Part shown: one piece after another, positions 1 through 12,042 of the stretch
How positions within the stretch are numbered: the stretch's first letter is position 1
Layout of the letters: every line of letters begins with the position of its first letter
Origin: Perca fluviatilis
Taxonomy: Eukaryota; Chordata; Actinopteri; Perciformes; Percidae
Direction of reading: 5' to 3'
NCBI RefSeq assembly: GCF_010015445.1
Contig: NC_053121.1
Span: 29,476,434-29,540,433, forward strand
Length of the DNA: 64,000 bases
Notes under the pieces: model-generated
The model's input: the letters and a program-made list of their open reading frames with translations, nothing else
What the model was told of the DNA's origin: nothing
Database searches by the model: none
Translations under genes and position numbers: made by a program

Positions 1-782
1 ATACTCCAGGGCCAGGCCATTTAAGGCCTTGAAAAAAAACAACAAGATCTTAAAATATATTGTAAAACGCACAGGGAGCCAATGTAGGGTGTAGAGAACA
101 GGAGTGATGTGTGCACGTCAAGATGTATTTGTTACAAAGCGTGTTGAAGGCGTGAGATGGAGGTCTGATTCAGACCAACATAAAGAGCATTACAGTAATC
201 CAACCTTCACTAATAAGAGCATGAATCGCCTCTTCTAGGTCATGCCTGCTCAGGAAAGGCTTAAGTTTAGCCAGGAGACAAAGCTGGAAAAAACTAACTC
301 TAACAACATTACTGATCTGCTTGTCAAATTTCATGCTGCAATCAAAAGTAACCCCTACATTTCTGACAGCTGACCTAGTGTATGATGCCAGAGCTCCCAA
401 GCTCAAAGCTGAACCATTTTGCGTGCCTGAATTACTGAAAATAATACACTCAGTTTTATCTTCGTTCAAATTAAGAAAGTTTTGTGAAAGCCACAACTTA
501 ATATCATTAATACAACTAAGCAGGGAGTTCGGTGCGACACTGTCATTTGCTTTCATAGGCAAATAAATTTGCAAATCATCTGCATAACAATGAAATGACA
601 GGTTGTGCTTGCCTATAATAGCCCCTAAAGGCAACATATATAAAGAAAACAGAATGGGGCCAAGAATGGAACCCTGGGGTACGAGAGTAAGAGGTAAGAG
701 GTAAGAGAGAGGAGCAGCTGACGAGGAGAGGTCACCAATCATGACAGAAAAGCTCCTATTTGCCGAATAGGAGCTAAACCAT
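1..782 (-). mobile_element. L2-type LINE fragment (ORF2 reverse transcriptase, broken)
   Basis: Read on the minus strand, this is part of a non-LTR retrotransposon ORF2. It has the RT signature PQGSILGPILFSLYMLPLG followed by the catalytic box YADDLQIYL. After a frame break, positions 1-120 still read as HITPVL..LHWLPV and then KALNGLA, the usual tail of L2-clade ORF2. Reading frames are interrupted and the 5' part is missing, so the copy is dead. Its 5' side ends exactly at the neighbouring TTAA-flanked MITE (783-1323). The window edge cuts the other end. L2 rather than Rex1 is my reading of the motifs, with moderate certainty. Confidence 0.85.
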
Positions 783-1323
783 TTAAAGGTTTCATGGCAT
801 GAAAGTTTCACTTTATGAGGCTTTTTAACATTAATATGCGTTCCCCCAGCCTGCTTATTGTCCCCCAGTGGCTAGAAATGGCGATGGTGTAAACCGAGCC
901 CTGGGTATCCTGCTCTGCCTTTGAGAAAATGAAAGCTCAGATGGGCCGATCTGGAATCTTCTCCTTATGAGGTCATAAGGAGCAAGGTTACCTCCCCTTT
1001 CTCTGTTTTGCCCGCCCAGAGAATTTGGCCCACCCATGAGAGAGAGAGAGACATCATGGCTTGCAAACGAGCAAAGCATGGCAGTTGGTCAAGGCCACAC
1101 CCCCCCCTCCAACTTGCCCAGCCCTTTCTCCTCCCTCAATAGCTACAGACACAGAAATGGCACATACTAAGGAAAGCTCATTGTGGGACTGGCTCTAGTG
1201 GCTGTAATTCTGCACCAAGGTTGAATTTCGGGAAAGATACTTCAGATACAATATTAGGGGACCACTAAGCATCCACTAAGTTATATAAAAACATCCAAAG
1301 AGCACCATGTCATGGGACCTTAA
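783..1323 (-). mobile_element. TTAA-flanked non-autonomous DNA transposon, copy A
   Basis: A 541-bp element with inverted ends of the type TTAAAGGTCCCATGRCATG (one end decayed to AGGTTTCATGGC). It is bounded by TTAA at 783-786 and 1320-1323. The same element lies in opposite orientation at 32222-32750, which defines the boundaries. No coding capacity is seen. TTAA target sites fit piggyBac-like mobilisation, but family assignment is an inference. Confidence 0.8.
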
Positions 1324-4055
1324 ATGCCGACGCCCTCACACAAACTATCAAGGCAAGAGAGGAGGACCATAGTCCACTGTGTCAAAGTCACTGTCACAGG
1401 TAATACCAAAACAATAGGATTCCAACATCTACTGATACAAAAACATCGTTGTAGTATTCTAAACACCATGACAACTCGCAAAATGAGAGATTTAAAAACA
1501 AAACTCCATAGGCCTGAGGAATCTAAACCTTCCTGAACTAAGAAAAGAAAAAAAGACTGCTAACTCAGCACACAACGGAGCACTAATAACCGACCTTTTA
1601 ATTCACGAATTCCCACACCCACACACACTGCAACTGACAGTGCATGGGGATATGACATATACATTGGCATTAAGGCCAATAAACCCACCATCTATGCCAC
1701 CCACATCCGTTCCGTGCCATTGAAGGTATTGGATCTGACCTGCCAGATGGACATTTCCTTAGAGGTCAAGCAGTTGACTAATTTCTCCCATGGGTGATGG
1801 GGGAATTAAAAAAGCAGAACACTTGGCCCATCCCAGGCCAACCAGACGACCTACAACCTCAAAGACAAAATCCCAAACCACTTATAAACCTCCAACCAAC
1901 CATCCATCCCAACCCATCCCACCCCAACCTGACTCAAATCAAACTGACCCCACACATACTGAGCCCAAACTGTACAGAACAATGCTTAGATTTAATTACA
2001 GTATGTCAATAATTGTATATACCTTTTAATAATAATAATAATATTGTATTTCAGATTGTATCCACGCAATTGTTTCTACATCTCCATGTAGTGCTACTGG
2101 GTATTGGGTTGTGCACTAATACGTGCACCTGCATGAGCCATCTGTCCCTCATGTAGTAAAACTGTGTGTGACTTGTTGAAAGCAGTCAAATTGAATCCTC
2201 TCCTTGCAATCTTTTACATCGAGGCAGTTCACAGATCTTCCCCAGCGAGGTGAGGGCACTAGTTGGTGATGGACACAGGATCTAACACAATCAGGCCGTG
2301 GTCATGATTCCCTCAGGGACCAGCTTTATTCACTTGTTTTCCTCTGTTTGGACTCCCTGATATATGTGTATAGCAGTGCCCTTGGGGGAGGCATTCAGAG
2401 AGGCCTTCTTGATATTCCATTCGTAAAGAGCCCAGAGGTGGAGTGGCGAGGTGGATTGGTGAGAGGGACAGGATAGTTATTTTATAGTATTGGCGAATGG
2501 TGTTAAAGCTCTAATCTCTAGCAGATATTTCTGGTGAGTGGGTTGATTCCATGTTGAAGTCTAGATTGTCATTTAGAACTCCTCTATTAAATAGACTGAC
2601 CACAGCATGTAGCCTAAAGCATCTGAAATAGCCTCCCTGACTTCCGTGGGAGATGATCACTCACCCAGGAGGAAGAGAGATGTGGTCCTGTGTTGTTGTT
2701 TTTTTCGTCTACACTGATGTTTGTGTTTTTCGTACTACACCTTTCCTATGTGTGCCTTTAAGTTCCCTTTTAAAAGATGGAAGCCATTATGTTTGGTGGT
2801 GAACATGACACATCGCAAATGGAAGAAGGTCACCGTGAGCCAAGCAGACTGGTGAAACTTTTTCCACTTGGTAACATTGAAATGTCATTCCACTTGGTTG
2901 GGAAGGACTGTGCTCAAAAATACCAAATGCTGCCACCACTAAATGGGTTTTCCTCTTGCGCATGACTCTGGCTACAAAAGGTACAGCAGAGATAAAATAT
3001 GTTCAAATCGGACTGAGATGAAGCCATGCCGCCTGTGTCTTTTGAGCCCAACATCTCCAGCTGATCTAATAGGATTACACTTTTTACACTTGACATGCAT
3101 CTTTCATCACATCAGATGCCCTATTCTGGAGGGGGGCATGGAGGGAGAGTCAGGCCGAGGAAGGAAAAGGGGGAGAGATAGGAGAGTGATGGAGTGAGGA
3201 GGAGGTAGAGGGAGGGAGAGACAAAGTGGAGATGGAAAATGACAATATAATATGATTTGATTTGTGGGGCAGAATGGATTCTCAGTGCCCATTTTCTGAG
3301 GGGGAAACGGGAGAGGGAGAGCGAGGAAGACAGAGGTGGGTGGAGGAGGTGGGCGGAGTGTGAACAGTAGGGTTGTGGAGTTCATTTAGCACTGGGTCCG
3401 TGAGATGGCTTGACAGCTGCTGGTGGAGGCATTAGGCTGCTCACTTTAGTCCAATCTTGCTCTCTTTTTCTCCCTGTATTCCTTTTTTTCCTCTCTCTCT
3501 CTGTCTCTAATAGCCGTCTTTGTCAGACCTGCAGTGTCCACCACTGCTATGTATGGGCCCGGCTATAGATTTTAGTGGCAGAGCAAAACTCGTAATAATG
3601 ACAAAAACAACATTACAATTCATTAACGGTCACAGAATAGCTGCAGGCGTAGGGACGTTTTAGAGGTCATAAATTAGGAAAGGCTGTTCCCTGAAAGAAT
3701 ATAGCTCACACAGTTTGGTGCCAAAGTGAGACACTATATCTGTCATTTGAGAAACATGACACCTGATCCCTCAGAATGATTGACAGAAAAAAATTAGAAT
3801 ACATTTAGATAAATTTGATATATCCACCATCCATCACAACAAGAAACCTCCTCATGCAAAGTGAGTGACAGGGCAAAAAAAAAAGTAAATTTCAAGGAGA
3901 CTCGATCACTTGGTTGACAAAGTAATAGCTCTGTTATAGAATGTATTGTCTCTATTATAGGGGTTAATTAATTTGCATAAAGTAATGGTGCATTTCTTGC
4001 ATGATTAGTTCAGAGAAAGTAACTCTTCAATGTAAAATATCCTACCAAATATATT
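1324..4055. other. Gene-free stretch, no convincing gene
   Basis: Only short ORFs without recognisable domains. Positions 3128-3350 are purine-rich (GGGAGA-type) low complexity and 3455-3510 is CT-rich. A C/A-rich tract lies at 1850-1960. Nothing supports a host exon. Confidence 0.6.
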
Positions 4056-4070
4056 AAATCTCCTTTTGAG

Positions 4071-4195
4071 GGGCGACCTCTAGCTCACCCAGTAGAGTGT
4101 GCGCATGTTGTCCCTCCTTTCTCTCTCCTTTCCTGTCTTCAAGCTATCCTGTCCATTAATGGCCACAAAATAATCTTAAAAAAATAAATAAAAAG
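4071..4195 (+). mobile_element. tRNA-related SINE, short copy with 15-bp target duplication
   Basis: The 125-bp insert begins with a tRNA-like head (GGGCGACCTCTAGCTCACC, then AGTAGAG, an A-box-like region) and ends in an A-rich tail (AAAAAAATAAATAAAAAG). It is bracketed by perfect 15-bp direct repeats AAATCTCCTTTTGAG at 4056-4070 and 4196-4210. No B box is visible, so the body is internally shortened. The intact duplication and A-rich tail point to LINE-driven retroposition. Confidence 0.85.
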
Positions 4196-4245
4196 AAATC
4201 TCCTTTTGAGTTTGTACATGCATGCAAGTTAATGATCCTCATACT

Positions 4246-4890
4246 AGGGGTGTACGATATGACGATATTGCAACGTGAAAAGATTAAAATGTTAAATTTG
4301 AGAATGGAATTTGGTGTGGTGTTTTGATACCGTGTATATTTTTAAATATGGAAATTTGTTTGTACTGTTAAAAAAAAAACTAACAAGAATCGTGATAAGA
4401 TCGTGGCTTGTGATACTGCCTGAAAAAAATCGTGTTTTGGAATAAAACTGTGCTCTGAATCAAAATGAATACATTTTTAGGATATGCTTCAACCCAAAGG
4501 ACATATTTACTTCTGTCAAGAACCTGAACACTCTCAGGGAGGAGCAAACAACATTACCTGTGCGGTTCGGCAATGTTGTATAGAGAATAGGGCTGCCACT
4601 ATGAGGAACATATCTGCGATTATTTTGACTGATATTGCATTTGCAATATGATTCACGATATTGATATTGATATTGATCATTGTTGCATCATTATGCTCAT
4701 TTTCAAATATATTAAAATGATCAAAGTGGGATTTTTGGATCTGCAGTGTTTCCCATACATAGGTTCTACTTGGGCGACTTGCCCAGGTAGATTAAGACCT
4801 GCCCAGGTAGATAAAATCCAAAATTAAATTTTTTCTCCAATCAACAACGTATTTTTTATTGTGCACACAAACCAGCAGCCTCCAGCCCCT
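4246..4890. repeat. Decayed DNA-transposon fragments (GATAT-type and GCAGTGTTTCCC-type)
   Basis: Positions 4246-4690 contain clusters of ATCGTG and GATATTGATAT words like those inside the hAT-type unit at 24940-25308. At 4742-4760 there is a GCAGTGTTTCCCATACAT start typical of fish hAT ends. No matching partner ends or target duplications could be paired, so exact limits are unknown. Confidence 0.4.
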
Positions 4891-5048
4891 CCCCCTCATG
4901 TAGTCGCACATGCGTGACACAGCCTCAATACGATTCACTTTAGGCTCAGAGGCTGGTAGTAGCACGCTGCTTGTTGTTATGGCTTGCTGTGGGATTAAAA
5001 TAAAAGATATAAATAAAAAAATTAAAAAAATTACCTGGGGCACTTTTC

Positions 5049-5430
5049 AGGAAGGAGGTTTAACAAACTCTGAGTCTAACCCTGATGTCTGAGTTGATTT
5101 ACCCTGAGATGGGAAACTCTGAGTTTTCGATTCCAGAACAGCTGATTCTAGTTGGTTCAATCAACTCAGAGTAGGTTGACTCAGAGTTAAGCGCGTGCAC
5201 CACCACTATAAAAAGGCAGCATGAATGGAGCCATGATACTACGATTCACCAAGGCAACAACCACAAACAAACTGGTCGGCAGAAATACTCATGCACACAT
5301 ACAGCGAGTTTGAATACTGTATATATTTTGTTAAAAAAGCAACACAGCTGCTGATGCAAAATAGCGAGAATTGGTGTGGGAGAAAATTGCTGCTCGAGTC
5401 AATGCTTAAGCTCTAATATTGTGTATTAAT
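5049..5430 (+). mobile_element. PIF/Harbinger-type remnant with Myb-like exon piece
   Basis: The stretch starts with a fish-repeat-like GGAAGGAGGTTTAACAAAC and several copies of the CTCAGAGT motif. Around 5300-5415 the plus strand reads YSEFEY..FVKKA and, after a one-base frame change, VWEKIAARVNA and a stop. This resembles the Myb/SANT-like accessory protein of Harbinger transposons. It is a pseudogenised transposon gene, not a host gene. The 3' limit of the element was not found. Confidence 0.55.
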
Positions 5431-5737
5431 TTCATATTTAATCACAGGTAACGTATAATATTACTGGTGAAAACTGGAATGGTAATAGGCTACATATATA
5501 ATTTCATTTAGGTGCAATCCTGCAGGCAAAAAAGTAAACTACTACTAATCCCATTCTGAGGTTGCAGCACCATCATTAACACAATTCTAATTTACAATCA
5601 TTTATTTATTTGTAATGTCTCTTACTGGTTTGTGTCCAGGGAACTCTACAAAAACGTTTAAAACACGTTTCAGAGCGAGTCACACTCTTCTGAGTGCCAA
5701 AAGTCACGTGACAGTTTTTCATACTTGTAGAATTTGG

Positions 5738-5850
5738 TTTGTACTTGAAGGATTTTATTTTGTACTTGAAGGATTTTTTTTTGTACTTGAAAGATTTTTT
5801 TTTGTACTTGAAAGATTTTAGTTTGTACTTGCAAGATATTTTTTGTCATT
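5738..5850. repeat. Tandem repeat, 21-22 bp unit, about 5 copies
   Basis: Successive copies of TTTGTACTTGAAGGATTTTAT with T-run length changes and a drift to TTTGTACTTGCAAGAT. Degenerate relatives (TTTGTATTTGCAAA and similar) continue to about 6010. Both strands have ORFs with repeated peptides (VLEGF; FQVQKK) that only mirror the repeat. Confidence 0.8.
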
Positions 5851-6476
5851 GAAGAAATACGTTTCTTTGTATGTGTAAAACATACTGTATTTGTTTGATA
5901 GGTAGGTTTCTTATTTGCAGAACAAAATGCATTAGTTTGTGAATGATGTTTTGTATTTGCAAACCACACTGAGTTTGTTTGTGAATCGTTGGGCGTGAGT
6001 AAAACACGGTTTGTGTGTGTGTGTGTGAGGTTTTGGCATGATTCTAACTCCATACATTTAACTGACAAAGCACATCATAAGCTACACTCCATCTGTATCT
6101 GTTTCATCTTCTAGTCTAGTTTGTTTCATATGTAAATAGTAAAATTAAATTATTTGTTAATGATAAGTAGTAATTGTTGTCAATAAATAGTTAATAAACC
6201 TTTGTTTGACTAGTTTATAACTGAACCCAGCCATCACACGCCGCGCCGTCACATCCTGCGCCACCCACCACCACAAGCAGATTCTGGACCTGTGGGAACC
6301 ACTGATCTGTACCAAACAAAGTTTTTTTTCTTAAGTCTGTAGAATACAACTTGTAGGTCTGGACATTTCTGCATCACCACAATTACACTCAATTCAGAAT
6401 GGTATTTTGACACATATTTTGGCTTTAAAAAAATATTGAGCCCCCTTGCGATTTGGATATTGCACTAGTCCATAAT

Positions 6477-6858
6477 TAGCCTGGTCCTACCAGACTCTGG
6501 TATATTTCATTTGTACAGAGAGTCAGGCCACTCTCCATTGACAAGTGTTCCTTGAAGGCGGGTACTCCGTTGAAGTTCAAAACTATTGGATCTGCCCAGA
6601 GCCACTTTGGATCTGCCATAACCAATCGCTAATGTTTGGTCGTGACGTACGTATATCATGCACATGTGCAACAAGAGGGGAGACCGACAACTACTGGCTT
6701 ATATTTAGCATTAGCATCGCTAGCGTTAGCCTTAGCCAACTCCTTCACCAGTAATGTTAAAATATTTGGCCGGAGAAAACCCAAGAATATACCGCAAACT
6801 CAGACAGAGTACTGAAGGGAAATGAAAATTGAGCGGAAGTACGTGCAGAGCCAGGCTA
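6477..6858. mobile_element. Short hAT-type MITE (TAGCCTGG ends)
   Basis: The element begins TAGCCTGGTCCTACC and ends ..GCAGAGCCAGGCTA, giving perfect 8-bp inverted tips with a looser match beyond. Flanks GTCCATAAT (6468-6476) and GTACATAAT (6859-6867) are near-identical direct repeats, consistent with an 8-bp hAT target duplication carrying one substitution. No transposase sequence is present. Confidence 0.8.
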
Positions 6859-6867
6859 GTACATAAT

Positions 6868-7951
6868 GCAATTTTGATAAAAATGCGATAATTCTTTTTT
6901 CATCAATTCAACTTCATGAAACTATTTATGGTAACATTTGCAACCTAACAATGTTTTTTTTTTTTTTTCAGTAGAATGATTTTTTTAATCATACATGCAC
7001 ATGATGTAACTTAAGAACTCCCCTGTGTAGATCTGAGGGAGGGAATGTGAGTGTGTTGCTGTGTGTTACTCTTCGTGATCATTGACCAGACCTTGAGGAT
7101 TCACTTAATTTACTCATTTGATTACCTTGATTGGCTTCCAGAACAGTTGCACTTTAAACAGACTCAAACACTGAACTTGCTTTCAAAGTGCTTTTCTAAT
7201 CAAAAGCACTTTGTCTCCTCATCTTGTTCTAACCAGTCGGCAACTCCTCATACTATTATAATGACATGTCATGTTACTGTGGGAAGCCTAAGGCTAATAG
7301 GTCATAAATGTGTGCATATAGTCCGTGTTTGCATGCCTCTCTTCATTGCATGCTGCACACGCGTCTGTGTTGTCCTACGTGCCAGTATGTGCTCAATTAG
7401 GTCGTGAGATTATGAAAGTTCTGTACTGACAGACAGTGTTGTTCTACTTTGGTGTAAAAGGGGTCGTGTCTGGCAGAAGGAGAGGCTATTATGGCTCCTT
7501 TATGGATTATGAGGCAGGAGTATGACCCTTATCTCAAGGTGAACGTCAGTAGCTGCCCTTGTCGCAGTCCATCACAACACTGTTCCCTATTATATTACAG
7601 GTGATGGCCCTGGCAGCACCTCATTGCAAACAATATCCATCTTAACAAGTCATTTCTTCCAGTTATGATCCTTACAAATCTTATTTCCCTACAACAATTG
7701 AAAAATTCTACAAGTAAGGTGAAGTGATTTTCTTTTCTTTCAATGGAGAGCATGTCGGAGCAATAAGTCTGATGACGTCAGTGGTGTAGTAGTGTTGTAT
7801 TTTGGGTGGGCCAACAGAAAAAGGAGTCTTTTCCCCCCAAAAAAGGACATAAACCCTACATTCATCAGGTTTAATTAGTAGAACCTGGGCGACCTTCATG
7901 ATCTGGGAAGCATCTCTCAAATAAGTATTACTGCAAGGTGTGTTCTTGTTT
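6868..7951. other. Gene-free stretch
   Basis: Nothing recognisable. The ORF at 7051-7407 has no domain and low-complexity composition. Confidence 0.5.
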
Positions 7952-7959
7952 GTTCTTAT

Positions 7960-8962
7960 TAAGGGTGTCACGATTTCGAAATCGACCGAAATGAAGTCAC
8001 AATCTCGAACTTCGAATTAAAAAAAATGGAATTGTCGATGCTGCCATGCCCCCATGTCACGTCCGGTCGGCTTGCCAAGCAGAAAGAAAACACACACGTG
8101 TTGAAGTGCTGAAAGTCAGTCAACTGCCTCTATCTTAGCTACAGCCAGTCAAAAGATAGCATGGCAACTGCAGATGCAGGAGACCCATCGACAGAACTTG
8201 AACCCCCTCCTCTTTCACTGAAGTCGCCGGTGTGGAAGTATTTTGGATTTCCAGTGAGTTATGTTTACAGCGTTCACGTTGTCGACAAAAAAGCCACAGT
8301 TTGCAAGCTCTGCTATGTGTGTCCATTCTTCCACTGGCAGCACGACTAACATGGCAGCTGTATTCTCAGTAACGTGACAATCTGAATCTGCAAGAAACAG
8401 GTTTGCTTATAAATCACTGAAATAGCAGTGATAGCACAGTTTGGCTTAGTTATCAATGCTGTTAGCATCACGGCTAACACTTTTGTTACTTTATTTTTTG
8501 ACAAATCGTTTCGGCTGTGCTTTCTAACATGATGTCATTGTGCTAACCGAGCAACGTTAGCCTTTACAACAGAGCTGCTTCACTACACTTGTTAGATCAT
8601 GTTTCATTACAGAGTTCTCTGTTGATTTGTGTTTTTGTCGCTGTGTGCTCGTGGTGAAAAATGTATGTAAACAGAGAGTGACATAGGTCCCCTTCAAGGC
8701 CAGGCTAATGTTGGAAGTCCCTCTAGTGGACAGAATATGTAACAACAACCACTTGCTTTAGTGGCATTGACGATGCATAAGCCTGAGTAGTGTAGTACAT
8801 ATTAATAACAGGCTGCATTTGAGCATTAAATCTTTGAATATTATTCGAATAATGGCATAGCAACCTGTGCTTTAAAAAAAAATTTAAATTGAGAATCGAA
8901 CTGTGACCTTAGAATCGAAAATGTAATCGAATCGAGGAGTTGGAGAATTGTGACACCCCCTA
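7960..8962 (+). mobile_element. Deleted hAT transposon with BED zinc-finger remnant
   Basis: A 1003-bp element with inverted ends TAAGGGTGTCACGA and TAGGGGGTGTCACAA. Both flanks carry the 8-bp duplication GTTCTTAT (7952-7959 and 8963-8970), the hallmark of hAT insertion. Inside, an ORF from 8161 encodes a BED-finger start (SPVWKYFGF.., then ATVCKLC with the first Cys pair). It breaks by frameshift near 8330, where the expected reading resumes in another frame. The rest of the transposase is missing, so the copy needs a transposase supplied elsewhere. Confidence 0.93.
8161..8349 (+). pseudogene. BED-type zinc finger fragment of hAT transposase (ZBED1-like)
   Basis: A 62-codon ORF inside the hAT element. 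Residues about 21-27 are the WKYFGF core of BED fingers and residues about 45-52 hold the CxxC pair. The downstream His pair and the hAT catalytic and dimerisation regions are absent. After the CKLCY motif the frame shifts and stops. It is a transposon relic; a domesticated host ZBED gene is unlikely because the finger is incomplete and it sits between the element's own inverted ends. Confidence 0.75.
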
Positions 8963-8970
8963 GTTCTTAT

Positions 8971-11900
8971 ATTCCACATAGTGCAGATACAGAGCTACAG
9001 AGATGAAAGTGTTCAGTTAAAGTGTTTTGGGATTTCTCATCAAATGCAGACTAAGTAATATTTTATTAATTTATAACATTTTAGTTAGGTTAGCATTGCA
9101 CACCTCTTTGCTAAAATTTCATGTAGGTATCGTCGATGAGCCTCAAGATATTATCTGCAATACCAACAGTAGACTAAGCCCCAAAAGGCAGAATAAATGC
9201 AAAGGGAAAAAAAGAAATGTGTAACCTGATGTCCTTTTTAGATTAACAGTATCTATCAGTATGTTATCTTTGACAGCTCCAGTCTTGATGACTGTGACAT
9301 ACTGTACATTTACATCTAGTGGACAAAGTAGAATGCAAGAAAAAAAGACTGAGGAGCAGCATACTGAATGCAGGCAGATTATTTACTGAAGATAAGCTCT
9401 CAGGAATACAGAAAGTCATTATTAGAAACATAAATCCTAGAGAGGCTTACTTTAGGAGGGAACACAAGGTAACAAAAAAGACATCTCGGTGTTGAGTAGA
9501 CTGAAGACACGCTCTAAGGGTACAGTTACACTTGGTGTTCACATCAGTAAGTCAGGTCTGGAACCATTCAAATCTGTCTTTTGGGTGAGGTGACCCAGTT
9601 TACATTGCGATCGGTATTACTTGCAGTCTCAAAACACTAACTAAACACTGCCATGAAAATACAACCTTTAGCGGAGTTCTCTCTTTACTAAGTTTCTTTA
9701 TGTTTTATATGGAAACTGCAAACCCAGTGAGAATCTGTGTATTTGTGTAACATTTTAGCTCTTGCAGAAAGTAGCAGTGATTCCGGCTGTTGCTATAGTC
9801 CTACAGTACATTCATGTCTTAACCTTTATAAAACAGTGGGGAGCTTTGATATTGTCAGAGCTGCAATGAAGTGCATTTATGCCATGCAATGTTTCAACTG
9901 ATTACACAATCAAATCTGGCACAAAAAAATCGATTTAGACCAAACTTTGAGCCATGAGTAGCCCTTGGTGGTTAACCGTGGTTGACACTCCTTTACGGTA
10001 AAAGCCTTCAGCAGTTCCTTCTACATTTGTGTGTCAGAAAATCAATCACATTTTATTTTTTAAATCAACCCCCCATTTGGAAAAATTTAACCAAACTGTA
10101 ATCTGATTGTAAAATACCCACCAAACGTGAACATACTTTACAGTTTCCTTTTATTTATGAGACTGGCTCTGGAAATTCAGAATACAGTCCCATGAAATGA
10201 CAAGTGGAACCATAGGCCAGGAATAATTTTAAAAACTTGAAAACAGTACTGCACTAAAGAGAACAATGAATATACCAGGATCTATCTGCTTTGCTCCAAA
10301 GGTGGTACAGGAAAACATGGAAAACTCTCCACTAACAGTCACAGAGACATGCTGTTAAAAATAAATAGATGGAGAAAAAAATTGCATGCATCAGCTTCTC
10401 ACAACTGCTCAGCTCTAGAATAGAGAATTGTTTTGTAAGTGACTTATTATTAAATAGCGTGTCTTCTGTAATGACAGACCATCATACATTGGGGGTAGTG
10501 GTTTCACATTTGGCACCACTGGATGAAAACATGGTACAAGACACCAAAAGAAATATGCACCATCCACATAACTGCTGTCCTAGTGTTTTGCAGTGTAATT
10601 CTACATTTCTTCAGTTTGGAATTTGCATAATTCCTTGTGGACTGAACTCTGTACATGACGAGTTTTGAAAATACCAGACAGCTAAGGAGATGTTTAGCTT
10701 TAAGATTCACATTTTCATTTTAATGCTAGACAAACAAACATGTATTCAGGAAATCACTTCTAGCATCACTGAAGTTAACCTGACATTTAACTCCATTTGA
10801 CCACCTCAGCCCTTCAGAGACCTGATAAGGTTGACGGCTTTTAAAATCGACAATGCTCAATTAAAATGTCCCATGTGGATTATGTGCCTTGGTGTCACTA
10901 TGATGGAATGGCGGTACTCTTTAACCCCACAAGCAATGGTTTTCCACATCAATCCTGGAAAACCTACAGTGTCTGCAGTTTTTGATGTTGGGCAGCCAGA
11001 CGTAATGCTTTATCGAGTTGTGATAGGACTGCTGATGAATCTGCACCGTAAAATCTTTTAATGCCGACTCTGGATCTGGAACCTGATTACATGGACCAAC
11101 TGGTGTTCATGCAGTCAAAATGCCTATATTACTGGAAGAGCGTGATGATATTAAACCCACACTATTGAGCCAGTCACTTATTGTATAGTGATTTCTTTTG
11201 TTCGTTTGACCATCTTTGCATCTTTACATTTCAGAATAACACTGTGAAAAAATGAAGGGATTGAGGGTATTATTAGACCATTGTCAGTGGAACAAATGGG
11301 CAATCAGCATTCTCAACTTATCAAAAGCCTCCTCAGCACCATCTGAATCATCAGCCGGCAGAATTTTATTAAACACGGTTAGGATTGTGAAGGCATGTAA
11401 TATGTCCCTTAATTTGCACGTTCCTTTTCAGAATAGATAGATTCAGTAGTCACTGTCTTGCAAAAATCAGATACTCACTGTATTCTGAGGAAAAATAATA
11501 AATAAAAATGTGTTTGAGTTCAGGTACAGGGCATCTTTGTTTCGACTGCTGTGTGGCTCTGAATTTTAGCAGCTGGCATGATCTGCTCTGAGGCTTAGCC
11601 CCGCTCAACCAGCTCCAGAGCTCTGTGCAGCATCTGCTTTCTGTCCAGAAAGATAGAAAAATAAATCTTTGATCACATCAAATAAATGCAAAGAAATCTT
11701 TGTTTCATTGGTGCTGCACTTGTATTTTTTGTAAAACTCCTGCCCAGATCACTATAATACTGTTTAAAAAATGCCAGAGATAAGGTCCCAATCTTTGCTT
11801 TGGAAAGACATTCCCTTCTGTTCTCTGAAGCTATGTGTGAAACCCAAAAATGAATGCAACAGGCTCACACATGCTCTCTGGGGTATTGTCAAAATCCTTC

Positions 11901-12042
11901 CCTGAAGAAGCCAAGAAAAGTTCATTGGGTATTCCGCTACATCAAAGAGAAATTGTAAAATTTCATCATAACACAAATGAAATGAACATCACAGGTTGCT
12001 TATGAATAAATAATACATCTTATGCACCCACTTAGTCATGCA
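8971..12042. other. Gene-free stretch
   Basis: About 3 kb of AT-rich unique-looking sequence. ORFs are short (99 aa at most) and show no known motif, conserved splice pairs or codon pattern. Confidence 0.5.

Noticed and set aside
170..811. 213-aa minus-strand ORF as a host gene
   Set aside because: It is LINE reverse transcriptase, and its first residues come from the neighbouring MITE.
1790..2029. Pro/Thr-rich ORF
   Set aside because: C/A-rich low-complexity sequence with no supporting signals.
4071..4120. Functional tRNA gene
   Set aside because: Only an A-box-like head is present; no cloverleaf or B box, and the insert is a SINE with target duplications.
5615..6068. Repeat-peptide ORFs on both strands (VLEGF-type and FQVQKK-type)
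   Set aside because: They are translations of the 21-bp tandem repeat; no start context, domain or splice support.
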